From Ceratocystis colombiana (taxonomy: Eukaryota; Ascomycota; Sordariomycetes; Microascales; Ceratocystidaceae), in the NCBI GenBank assembly GCA_026419805.1, contig JAOSLS010000010.1:124001-188000 (forward strand): a stretch of 64,000 nt of DNA, given 5' to 3'. Position 1 is the stretch's first letter, and each line of letters opens with the position of its first letter. Shown here one piece after another: positions 33,118 through 43,911 of this stretch. The translations under genes were made by a program, and so were the position numbers. The notes below the pieces were generated by a model, which made no database searches, was not told the DNA's origin, and worked only from the letters and a program-made list of their open reading frames with translations.

Positions 33118-33786
33118 TCTGTAAAGGCCCAAACATAGGGAACAGGACACATTCTATGAGGGGTGTGTCACATCTCAACTCAGCCATCCCGGCATCCATA
33201 ATCCCTGTAACAAAAAATCTTCCCTCATCTACTACGTTTTGCTCTATTTCCCTTTGTGTAAGCTTGCTTTTTATAAGGTCGTAGCGTCAATTCTTAATAT
33301 CCCTACTCTCGTATATCTCTGCTCAACAGGTGCTATTACCACCACATCCACCGTGGCCGCTGTTAACAGCGTTACTACTGTTATTACTATTACTAACCAT
33401 AAGTATGTGTAGTAAATTCTGCTTTCATGAGTCCGACCTTGCCTTCTACCCCCCATATAGCGGTAAAATAATACTGGCTCTTGGTCTATGTAGTTATAAG
33501 GCCTGCAAAAGACCCGTGCTCATTCCACCTCATCAGCTTGAATGGCAAGAGTATGGGGTTGCTTTTATAACTTCGTGCTTTAGTAATCATATATCCCGGG
33601 CTATACGCAGATGTAGCATAGTCGAAAATAGCTCAGCTTGGTCAAGCATGCACGTATATCATTGACTGAATGGCTCGTCAAGATCTAATAGTGCAATCTC
33701 TACTCCTCACTCTCTAACTTGTCAGTTATGATTGGTGTCATATGGTGCATACTGAGCTTTGTTCCATCAACAGTAGTTCAGCCACC

Positions 33787-34280
33787 TTAAGAGGATCTAT
33801 GAGAGTGAGAATCAATCTTCATGCAATCCTGAGAAGTAGATTTTGGAACAGACTTTAGAGCAGGCTTTAGAACAGGAGAGAGAGAAGTTTCCAAGTGAGT
33901 ATCCAAAGTTTTCGCTAGGGGAGACTTCAACCCAATTTCTAAAACATTCTCCGCAATCTCCTTGGCAAGATTGTTATTGTACTTGATGACAGAATCATCT
34001 ACAGAACCAATAGTAGTATTCATATCCTTCGGGCTTGGCTTCTTGACGAGAACATGATGGCCTAGGCAACAGGAACTGGCTTAGTGGAGTCTTCCATCTC
34101 ACGTTCCTATCTTCCAGCAATAATTCTATCAACTTTGGATTTAGGTACTACTCTGGCTGCCAGCCAATATGAGGGAACATTTCCTAGTTTGGATCATCAG
34201 CAGCCATTCTAATCTCACCCTCGAGGCTTAGGAAACTTTAGAAGTTGTACATTGCCACCTGTATGCCACATTGTGTTGCT
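33787..34280 (-). pseudogene. Possible gene relic, unrecognised
   Basis: A minus-strand frame (33787-34050) reads VLVKKPSPKDMNTTIGSV and then an amphipathic, balanced sequence ending in SHSHRSS. A plausible TTGCCTAG acceptor lies just before it. Further upstream come protein-like pieces (EIRMAADDPN, EMFPHIGWQPE, YLNPKLIELLLEDR) broken by stop codons. This looks like an eroded gene rather than random DNA, but I cannot identify the family or reconstruct it. Confidence 0.22.
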
Positions 34281-36073
34281 TTGGCAAGATGAATGCTCAA
34301 CTTCAACCCAAAGTTTATCTCCCTGTAAAAGGTCGAGAAAGGAAAACATATTCCGAGATTGAAAAACATCGTTTACAAATACATGCTAGTTAAACTGTAG
34401 AAGTTTTGGTGTTTCCAAAGAGACAGACATTGTAAGTGAAACTAGGATAAGTCGGAACTTGGTGCTCATATATTAGAGCGGCCAAGCACTAGGTAAGCGC
34501 AATGCACACGGATTGATATTTTTATACTGAGGGTCCCTTGCCCTTGGACGACATAGGATCCGCCGATGCTTGGCTGAACGTCAATCGACACTAAAGCTCA
34601 ATCAATTGTAGCAAAAGAAAAAAAAAGAGGAACAACCATAAATATTTGCAGACCACTCTTGACGTATAGCTATAGAATGCTAATTGTACCGAGATGAATG
34701 GTAAATCAATTTTCGTATTGTCTTCATTGTTAAGCCACACCATATGTTGTGCGTGCTAAGATCTGAATTTTTTGAAATTCTCTTCTTCACAACAGTCCTC
34801 TTAACACCAGGTACCAAACTAGGCCCGTTAATGATACGGGTCTTGCAGTTTGAGCTTGGCATATACGGGACTTGTATGACTTCGTTAGATAGAACGCACG
34901 CTAATAATGCTATTTACTGTCTGGCTGAACAGGATACATCGTGTAACACAATTGAAGCCTGTGTAACCTTCCGTTTTTGAATTATGGAAACATCACGTCT
35001 AGATATCCGTTGCACATCAATGCCCTTAAGAGAAGACTAGACATCACTAATGTTGATGTTGTGGTAGGTGCCCACTGTCGACATATCCAAAACTAGCAAG
35101 TTTCTTAAAGAGGCCGGCCATAGGTATTGTGCAGATGCCTAGAGAGGCTGTAGGGCCTTGTAGTAGGCTATCCTCAACCACCCTTTCTACAAGAGGTTCT
35201 CCCGCTACTAATAGGCCCGCCTGTTTGTCAGAAACGAGACTATCCGTTTGGAAAGGGGTTCTAGCCTTATTTTGCATCTCGGCCTAGTTACTGGTCTTTT
35301 TTCCTTGGCAGCATCAAAATCATCACTGATTCAATCTTCCGTAGTTTAAGCCCACCCATGACGATATCTTTCAGCATCCGGGTGAGCTCTGTAGCGCCAC
35401 TTCTCGGCACTGTAGACACGTAGATCGTTGAGATAATGCATAGCTCAACTGACTTACCTCGATAGCTTTTGTCATCACCCTTGAAGCTCTTACCCAGCGC
35501 TAACAGGATTGAGGTTGGCCGATTGCTTAGTAGCAGTATCCTTTTTCTATTGTCCGGAGATCGCTACAATTATTTCTTCGCTCCCCTTATCCTCCCTCTC
35601 TTCTCCCTCACTCATTCCCGCCCTCATCGTCTTTCACCTTGCAGTTGTTCACCCGCCTCCAGACCAACCAATCTTAAGCAAATTGGGAAGAAATTTAATG
35701 CAGCATTAGCAGCAAACAAGACCATAGCAACGCACCTTTGTTCTAACTCGGAACCACATGAACATGGGCAATAGTGGTACATGAAACAGGGGTGGATAGT
35801 ATGGGAGAATCTGTTAAAATTAGGCTAACATGGCGCAAGGGAAAATGTACCTATCCCTACCAGTCAGCTCTAGCAGTACAAGTCTAACAGGTCTATCGAT
35901 CTACGCCATCCACCATTTGTCAATCTTGAGTTTCGCAGTGTTCATCCTTTTATCCCGTCTCCTGTCTGTATCCTGAGTATACTCTCATGTAGCTATGAAC
36001 GCACAAACAACCACCTGCGGGTACAGAGTTGGCTTTTTTGTTCTTCGTTGAGTTCGCAGCCTTCCTCTGCTTT

Positions 36074-36085
36074 CCCCCCCCCCCC
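36074..36085. repeat. Poly-C run (12 nt)
   Basis: Twelve consecutive C, 17 bp downstream of the stop codon of the minus-strand gene ending at 36102. Confidence 0.85.
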
Positions 36086-36101
36086 TTTCCTAACCTGCTC
36101 C

Positions 36102-38586
36102 TCACGTTTCGTCATGTCTTCCCTCATACCTCCCCTCATACCTCCCTTCGTATCTGCCCTCATACCTCCCTTCGTACCTTCCCTCATATCTTCCCTCATA
36201 CTTCCCCTCGTGTCTTCCTCTCATTCTCCCCTTCTCATACGCCAAACTCTCTCGCCTCAGTCTATGCCTTTCTCTTCTAAGCTCTCTTTGCTCACGTTGC
36301 ATCCTAATATTTGCAACAGACTCACGCACACGGACCGTCAAGTCACGAATTTTAGCATGAATCGTGCCCCCAAACTCGTCCTCTAGCTGTGCTTCTTCTA
36401 CATCTGCGTCTCCGTCATCGCTGGAGTCCATTCTATAGCTGTCATCCGTTGAGACAGCATCGCCGTCATCGTCGTCGTCATCATCATCACCAATACCAGC
36501 AGCCCCAAGACCAAGGCCAAGGCCAAGGCCTAGACTATGCCCGTTTGTATTGCAATCATCGTAAAGACAGCCCCCGTCGTCTTCAGGGTGTGGTCCATCA
36601 TGTGTAGATATGTCACCATCATCCTCGTGAGGCAAACCATCAGTCTTAGTCGAACCGGCGGTCGAGCCCTTTGACACAGGTGTCTTGCCGGCCGTGGCCT
36701 TCTTACCCTTGCGATTGCGGGCCTTAACCTGCTCAAGACGGCGACGCTTTTTTTCCTCTTCAATACGTTCATTGCGGGCCCGCAGTTCAAACGACCGTAT
36801 TAGATACCGTGGAGGCTCGCCAAAGATAGCTTCGTAGTCGCAAAACAGGCAGATATACTCTTCCTCATCAAGCAATGGGGCAGGCGGGGGGTTCTTGGAC
36901 AACCGGCGTCGGGTCTGAAAACGCCGCTCACGAGCTTGTTCAGCTAGCTCCTTCTCCAGCACTCGCCGGTTCTTGCGCTTCTCCTGGCGCTGTTGTTCCA
37001 TAGTCATAGGGGCGGGCTCCTTAACTTTTTCGGCCGGCGGCGGAGCGGTTCGCGTGCTTATCCGGCGTTCTTCAACAGGCTGGGAATATTGTTCAGTGGG
37101 CGAGGGCATGTAGTGAGGGTCGTATGGTACAACAACTTCCTGCATGCCTGGGCCAGGCCATTTGACAGTCCCAGCATCAGGCGAGTCGCAAACAAAGGTA
37201 AACTGGGTTTCTGTGGGGGTTGTCTTGGATTCAGTATGTTGGGCGAGAAGACTGACGTTATCATTACCGGTGGTGACCGACATCTTCTCGGCCATGGCAA
37301 TTGCATTAGAGATGATACCGCCGGGATGGGTATCTATATGGGAAAAAAAAAGGTGTGAGTAGAATGCTATATAACAAGGCATGCACGCAATAGAGAACAA
37401 GAGATTCGAGAGACAAAAAAAGAAGCCTACCCGTCGTTGTCCATGCAGGAGCAGAACGCATCCTTTCAGAGCTACTAGGCCCCCCCATGGCTGAAGCAGG
37501 AACGGGCCCAATGCCCGTTGTGCGGTGGTCAGGCCAAGCGTGCGGACTAGGATTTGCCGCAGCCCGTAGAGGGGTTCTAGGATTCCTTGGACGGCCAAAC
37601 ATACCACGGCCTGGACCAGAAATACCTCCCTTCGTGGATGTTGGTGTAGTCATTACGGAGTTGGGAGAGGGTGTCGAAACGTAGTTTAAGCTATGGCTAA
37701 AGCCAGGCCTATCTCTAGGGCCTGGCGATGACATAGAGGGGTCGGTGGAGTCGTAAGTCTCGCCACGAGACAAAGACCCAGTGGCACTGGGAGCCGCTCG
37801 TGTGCCAGTAGGAATAGACAGCGCAATACTAGAATTGTTACTAAAAACCGGCGGTTCTGCCATGATTGGAATCTTGCGTTTCTTGTTGTTTCCGTTTTCG
37901 AGGCTACTACTGAAGGTAGATTGGTTGAGTTTTGTTTTAGGAGGTTGGCTTTTAGGGGTTGGGAGAGTGACGGCAGTAACCGATAATTCGGGGGGGTGTG
38001 AATAGCGACGGGCTTTGCCTTTGGATCTAGGAGAGGGAAATGATGAAGGCAAGGCAGAGGTGGACGCAGATGCAGATATGGATACAGATGCAGGTCCCGA
38101 AGCAGAGTCCAGCACAAGATTTACTGGAGAACCTGGCCTGGGGGTTAGAGGAGGATTTGAAATAGAAAAGGCGCGGCTGGAGATAGACCCATGTCGAGTC
38201 AATGTGTGACGGCTTCCAGCTGCAGAGTTGTTGGCAGAAGTGTTGCTGGCAAAGTTGGCGTTGGTATTGCCGGGGGCACCATTTGCTCTAAACCCTGGAT
38301 GGTTGCGTAATCGAGGGTCTGGTGAGGGACTATGGGCGGAAGGGGACCCAGATCCAGATCCAGATCCAGACCCAGACCCAGAGGGAAAGAGCTCCGACTT
38401 CAAGACGTAACCAAGCTCTGGGTTGTAAGCAGGATAGTGGAAAATGGGGGTAGGGGTGGCAGGGCTGGATGGTGGGTATTCAATAGACTCAGCAACTTCG
38501 TCGGAGAGACGCTCGCGGAGACGGCGCTTTGGCAAAGGGTGGATAGGACGGACCCGCGGAGAAACGGGGTCAGAGATGGGTTGCAT
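36102..38586 (-). CDS. Uncharacterised low-complexity fungal protein with CxxC motif
   Basis: Two exons, 37431-38586 and 36102-37333, giving 795 residues. The N-terminus (RPIHPLPKRRLRERLSDEVAESIEYPPS) is well conserved in my memory of a Pezizomycotina-specific family. A long Ser/Pro/Asn-rich region follows, with a (GS)n run encoded at 38347-38392. The second conserved block is EEEYICLFCDYEAIFGEPP, then a strongly basic/acidic helix (RARNERIEEEKKRRRLEQ), then poly-Asp, then an Arg/Glu-rich helix. CLFC may bind metal, though only one Cys pair is seen. The very C-terminus has seven YEGR units from a 12-bp minisatellite. Splicing joins WTTT|DTHPGG. A nuclear role is likely from composition only; I know no function. 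Confidence 0.78.
36118..36206. repeat. 12-bp coding minisatellite (YEGR repeat)
   Basis: Tandem 12-bp units based on CATACCTTCCCT on the plus strand, encoding consecutive YEGR tetrapeptides at the C-terminus of the minus-strand protein. Units differ by one or two bases. Confidence 0.75.
38347..38392. repeat. CCAGAT/CCAGAC hexamer tract (Gly-Ser coding)
   Basis: Imperfect hexanucleotide array encoding alternating Gly-Ser in the uncharacterised minus-strand protein. Confidence 0.7.
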
Positions 38587-38627
38587 GCTGGCCCAGGTAG
38601 AGAGGCAATATATGAGGGAGATAGGGT

Positions 38628-38668
38628 CGAGGCTGAAGCTGAGGCTGAGGCTGAGGCTGAGGCTGAAG
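38628..38668. repeat. GAGGCT hexamer tract
   Basis: Six to seven GAGGCT-type units in the presumed 5' UTR of the minus-strand gene starting at 38586. Confidence 0.7.
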
Positions 38669-39734
38669 GAGGGGTATCTTGGATCTAGCGGGAAACAGCA
38701 GCACAGATATCAGGACTTGACGAGACTTATGGTCGAGTAGTAAGTGGATGGGTATCCGTAGAGTATGGATGAAGATTCCGTAGATTGAGAGGATATAGTC
38801 TCACTAAACGGAGAGAAATGCTATTCTTTCGTCAGCCTGTCTGTTGGGCAGCAGGAAGAAAGAGCGTCAGTCAATACGTCATGAAAGAGGGAGCAAGAAA
38901 TAAAGTAGAGATTGACAGGACAAAAGAATAACAAAGCAGAAGAACAGATCGGGCTATCCACAAGCAGCACAACGTGAGCAAGCCAGCATAAAGGATGCAA
39001 AGAAACGGACCAAATACGAATGAATATAAGAAGGGGAAGAAGGCAGAGGGCAGAGGGTGGGTAAAAGCAGTGACAGCGACAGAAGCAACTTGGAACAGAT
39101 GAAAATACGACTTCAATGGTTGGATGATAAATCAAAGGGCCACCCAAAGTGCCTCAAGGGGAGGCAATATGAGCAAGGCAGCCAGCAGGGTCAACTGGTC
39201 ACAAACACAGCAGAGCACAGCGCACATTATTCTATGCAATGTAAGATACATACAGGATTTCAGAGAGCAGCAGCAGTAGCAACAGCAACAACAGCAGCCA
39301 AGTGGCCAAGCAAGCAGGGCGTGTGCCTGAAACAAGTGACAACAAGCCACAAAGCAGAAGACGGGAAACACAATGCGAGCTAAGCGTCAAGGCGAGAATG
39401 AAATTTAGGTGTCTGGGCCGCTCGGAACGTCAGGTCGGGGAGGCGATCGGTCAAAGAACCAAGAAAGGAACTTTGCTAGCCGGTGTAATTCGTTAGAAAC
39501 TTGCTGCGTCTCTTTCCTGAGAGAGCAAGGAGGAGTCAGCCCAGCAAAGTTCCGTCAAGGCACAACAGCCTCTCAGCCACAATTTAGCCAAGGAAACCCC
39601 AGGACAGGGCGTTGTGGGCAAAGGCGATCAGTGGCGGCTACAGTGGAGTCCCACGCTGTAGCTACAGTGCACAGCGGGTCAGGCACTGCAAATATAGTGG
39701 GCCAAGGAGGAGGGGCTTCTTCTGTTTGATTCTC

Positions 39735-39742
39735 TGACGTCA
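39735..39742. promoter_or_regulatory. CRE octamer TGACGTCA
   Basis: A perfect bZIP palindrome in the divergent promoter region, about 970 bp upstream of the PHD gene and 1.15 kb upstream of its divergent partner. Confidence 0.35.
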
Positions 39743-40712
39743 ACTGCGCAAGAGATTTTTCCTATTTCTGATGTCTTTTGCTGGGAGAAGGTCGAAAGAC
39801 AGAAAAACAAATGCGTGGTAAATTTTGATTCAAGTAGCTGAAGTTTGAGCTTGAGCAATAGAAGCCATGTTGCTTGTTTACTATGCTTATGCAACAAGAG
39901 AGGCTACGGTTGATGATGATGTCAGTTTTTTCACAGTGATGAATTTAATTGGCCAAAAGCCTTTTTAGAGCGGAGAGAACAAGCGAGAAAAGGCAAGAGA
40001 AAAATATGCAGGTAGCATTTAACCCTGTGATTCTGGATCAACCCTACAGACTTCTAGGCTTGTGGCCCTGCTTCCTCGCTTTGTACCTTCAATGTACCCC
40101 GCACTTTGTAGTTTGGTTGCGGGTTGGTAGTTGGGCTAACTTGAGGGTACACACAGGCTACCTTGAGCGGATGAAAGGTCAAAGAGCTTGCTTTAGCGCA
40201 TGCATTGGGTCCGAGAGCTTCATCGCGGCTGTTGCTGATAGTAGTAGGGTTTAGGGTGGTTGAGCGCTGTGGCACGGCGAGAGGCTCTAAAGAAGACAGA
40301 TGAACGCTGTATTTTGGGCTATTGACGCTATATTTCAGGGCCTAGAGCCCCGAATTTTCATCCCAAGAAGAAAGCGAAAAAGGCGTGTCGCAAAACGTGC
40401 TGAATTTATCTTTTTTGCTTCTTTTTTGTCTTTTTTTGTCTTTTACCTTTTTACTCGTCTTTGTCGCTCTTCGCATCTCGTTCTCTGCTGCTGTTGCTGC
40501 TGCTTGCCTTCGTTTTTGTACTTTTTTCTTGCAGGCTTTGAATCGCGTCGAGGATTCCTCTTCTCTTCCTTTCTTCCTCTCTTCTCTTCTCTTGTTCCCA
40601 TAATACAGGCAGACCAACACGCATCACATTCGTTATTACTCTACGGTCCCTCGCCTTCTTCCCACCCCCTTCTCTCTCTTCTCTCGCCTCTCTTTCTCCT
40701 CACCCTACCCCA

Positions 40713-43326
40713 ATGGCACCCCTCTCTCCAAGACGATCCTCTAGAGCTCGAATACCAAATAATAACCTCCCAACAAACCCAGTCTCTTCTGCTGCTGCCA
40801 TTGCCTCATCACGCCCTGAACGTACCACCCGATCTAACCGCCCATCCTCGACCAAGTCCACACCAAGCGCTTCACTCTCGTCTGAATCTCCCGACGATTA
40901 CGACGATATACATATCCTTAGAAGCAGCCGTCGACGAGGCCCAGACGACGACTCATCTACTCCTAACTCTAAATCCCGACCTTCTCGCCGTGATAACACT
41001 ACTTCGATCACGGTTGCCAACATGGCAAACCACAACAACGAAGAAATCCAGGAGGACGACGAAGCCGTCCGCTGTGTCTGCGGCTTTGATGATTATCCTG
41101 GCCCACCACCACTCCCGGCGCCACAAGTCTCCGATGCCGCCTCAACTCCGTCCGCATCGACTAAACGTAGCAGAGAACGAGATTCAGGCTCTGACAGCGA
41201 GTTTATCAACGGCATTGAGGTTAACGAAGATGTTTCTGGGTTTTATGTGCAATGCGATGTGTGTAAGGTCTGGCAACACGGCGCGTGTGTGGGAATAATG
41301 ACTGAAGAAAGCTCACCCGATGAGTACTACTGCGAAAAATGCCGAAAAGATTTGCACAAGATTCATATTGCCACTAATGGGTAAGGCAGCCAGCTAGACA
41401 TGGACACATCGAGAGGCTTGGTTGAGATATAACTATGATTATGTCTCATTTGGTTCTCATCTCCATCTGTCTACTATCTCAAACAATAACCCCTTAGCTA
41501 ATACTCTCTACCCTATAGCCAACGATACTCCCACTACACCTACGCAACGATTGTTTCGCGCTCCACCTCGCGCGCTGCTGTCGGATCCAAAGATAGAGAA
41601 AAAGATAAGGATGGTACATCCCGCTCGGGAAGACTGTCAACAGCCTCACAAACTGCAAAACGCCGTTCAACTATGAACAGTCGCGATGCCGCTTATGACG
41701 AGGAAGAAGAGCTTCGCCGGGCTATTGAGGCCAGCAAAGAAGACGCGCCAGTAGTAGAAACCAGTGATAACAGCTCCCGTCGGCTAAAGCGCGGTCGCAG
41801 CCACAGCGAAGAGTGCGTACAAATTCCCATCCTCCACTGTCCTTGGCGAGCACGCCTTCAGCCAATCTAGCTATTTGCTGACATTTTATTTCACTTTGGT
41901 TTTTAATTGACACAGAAACAACAATAGTACCGCCAAAAGACTCCGAACAAGCTCCCCCTCCGTCTCTCCACCAACAGAAAAATCTGGGCCATCGCCCGAT
42001 GACTCGGAAGACAGCTCGTCAGCACGAAACGTGAAAAGATCTCGACAGTCTCGGTCACAGCGTGAAAATCTAGAGCGTCAGCAAAAGGAACGCCAACGCC
42101 AAGATGCAGCAAATAAACGCCGCGTTCGTGCTGACCGTCGACGCGCAGACGGCTCGACCTGGCGAGACTCGGAAAAAGACGATTATTCTGCCGATAGCAA
42201 AGAGCCAGACGAGCCCTCAGCTAAAGCCGAAGCAGTTGCGAAGGCTATTGTGCCCGATAATACAGAACCAGCTTCGATTGCTGCAGAGTCGGATAGAATA
42301 GCTGATGTTGAAGCTTCAGCGGCTACTGCTACTACTACTGCTGCTGATGCTGATGCTGCTGCTGCTGCTGCTGCTGATGTTGCTGTTAATGAGATATCAC
42401 AAACCCCTGACAAAGCTACAACGAAAACTACCCCACCCTCTACCACAGCACCAACAGAAATTTCCATGGATGTTCCAGAGAAGAAGCCTTCTGACAAAAG
42501 GACTATTGAAAAGTCGGAGCCAGAAACTGAAAAGGCCCCCATAAAAACAACAGAAATATCGTCTGCGGCCGCCTCTCCAGCACCATTCATTCCCGTAGTC
42601 ATTAAGACCCCTGATACCCCTCCAACTACAGCACTGGCCCTTCCCACCTGCGCCCCAACGCCTATATCAGAAGTCGCATTAGCAGCGGCCCCAGCTACTG
42701 CGCCAGCCGTCTCAGTTAAAAAGACCTCTAAGACGGGCAAGAAGGGCCGCGGTCGCAACCAATATACCCGCGACCGAGACGAGATTGAGGACTCTCCCGT
42801 ACGCAGTACCCGCGAATCGCGACATAAATCTGCTGCCGCCGCTGCCGCTGCTGCTCAACAAGACAACTATTCAAGTCACAGCAGCACTAGTAATGGCCAC
42901 AACAACCACAACAGCGGCAACGGCACTAGTTCTCGTGGGTCGCGTCACACTCATGATTCAAAGTCATCCAAGAGCAAGAGCTCCGTAGGCAAACTGTCTA
43001 TCCCTGAACTGAAGCGCCGGTCGGCGGCGTTCTTAGACTTTATCCAAAAAACACAGCTAGAGCTAGCGGCTGAAGCGACACCAAGTCGGAGCGGAAGTAG
43101 TAGCGACGACGAGGGTCGTGAGGTGTCGCTCGAAGAGCGCCGCGCGGGTGATGGCAAGGGGGGAAATAGAGGAAGGGAAAGAGAAGGCACAGCGGTACCA
43201 GGTACAAGGCAAGGAACGCCTGAGCCATCGACCGCACGCAAGGATTTTGGCGACTTGAGTTGTGGCGAGATGATGGATGTGTTGACGCGGGACTTGCTAA
43301 AATGGCAAAACCAGTATCTGTCGTGA
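40713..43326 (+). CDS. cti6: PHD-finger protein related to Cti6 (Rpd3 complex)
   Basis: Three exons: 40713-41380, 41519-41812 and 41916-43326, giving 790 residues. Cti6 is a PHD reader of the Rpd3L histone deacetylase complex. The C4HC3 ligands are Cys121, Cys123, Cys181, Cys184, His189, Cys192, Cys207 and Cys210 (RCVCGF, QCDVCKVWQHGACVG, YYCEKCRKD). About 57 residues separate the second and third ligands, an unusually long loop. The rest is largely disordered: Ser/Arg-rich, a basic helix (ERQQKERQRQDAANKRRVRADRRR), then Ala/Thr/Pro-rich sequence with a poly-Ala run from a GCT repeat. A conserved segment (SIPELKRRSAAFLDFIQKTQLEL) and a final LSCGEMMDVLTRDLLKWQNQYL are probable complex-binding motifs. 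The orthology to Cti6 is inferred from the PHD type and length. Confidence 0.84.
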
Positions 43327-43911
43327 TGTCTGGAAACCTGCCTGGCCTAATCAGATGGGCGCTGTCATGATGGGAGTAGTAGGCTCGCTCGACACGCCCA
43401 GTCTAGACCAGAGAAAGCCAGGCAGGTAGTCAACCTCCTAGCAGGTCAAAGCAAAAACCCTTTAAAAGTCGTCATGTTATTGGAGAATCAGCTTCCTACG
43501 TGTTTGTAGTGAATAATACCCGCAGCGTTTTCTTTGTGTTGATTGTTTTGCAATGTGTTCAAACTTGCCTTTCTAGGCTCTATTCACCTAAGCACTGTGT
43601 CTTGTCTTTATTATTTCACACTTTCTTGTATGTGGAGTGTGTTTATAGCGCAGGGAAGTCTGTTGATTTCGCTCGGCCTTTTGAATCGAGAGCGGTATAT
43701 CACGTGACGTCACAATATTGAATGTGGAGTTTAGGCTTCGTGGGGGCAAAGGACCTGGGTATTAGTCCTGATGATAATAGATGGTGATAGTGGCGATGGT
43801 GGTAGTACAGAAAATTAATACACAGCCAAAAACAAGTTTGCCAAGCTCAGTCTAAACCTAGTGTATCCAACTAAACAGATCTTATAAACATCTTCAGTCT
43901 CAAACTTGCTC
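43327..43911. other. Convergent intergenic region with fused E-box/CRE
   Basis: A 585-bp gap between two convergent genes. It holds TCACGTGACGTCA at 43700-43712, a strong promoter-type element where no annotated promoter is expected. I see no reliable gene. Confidence 0.45.
43700..43712. promoter_or_regulatory. Overlapping E-box and CRE (TCACGTGACGTCA)
   Basis: CACGTG (43701-43706) overlaps TGACGTCA (43705-43712). It is located between the 3' ends of the PHD gene and MTG1. Confidence 0.4.

Larger units (their letters stand above)
32641..36101. other. Gene-poor 3.5 kb region with degenerate frames
   Basis: AT-rich DNA with only short frames. It includes a 12-nt poly-C run (33106-33117) and protein-like but broken minus-strand frames around 33787-34280, listed separately. 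The frame at 35047-35277 (-) also looks protein-like but has no start context or partner exons that I can join. Confidence 0.4.
38587..40712. promoter_or_regulatory. Long divergent promoter region upstream of the PHD-finger gene
   Basis: A 2.1 kb gap between divergent genes. It holds a GAGGCT hexamer tract just upstream of the minus-strand gene (38628-38668), a CRE octamer TGACGTCA (39735-39742), a telomere-like TAGGGTTTAGGG (40245-40256) and a pyrimidine-rich leader before the PHD gene ATG. No gene is called here. Confidence 0.45.

Noticed and set aside
42183..42758. 191-codon minus-strand frame opposite the PHD gene
   Set aside because: Ala/Val/Ser string produced by the complement of the Ala/Thr-rich coding strand.
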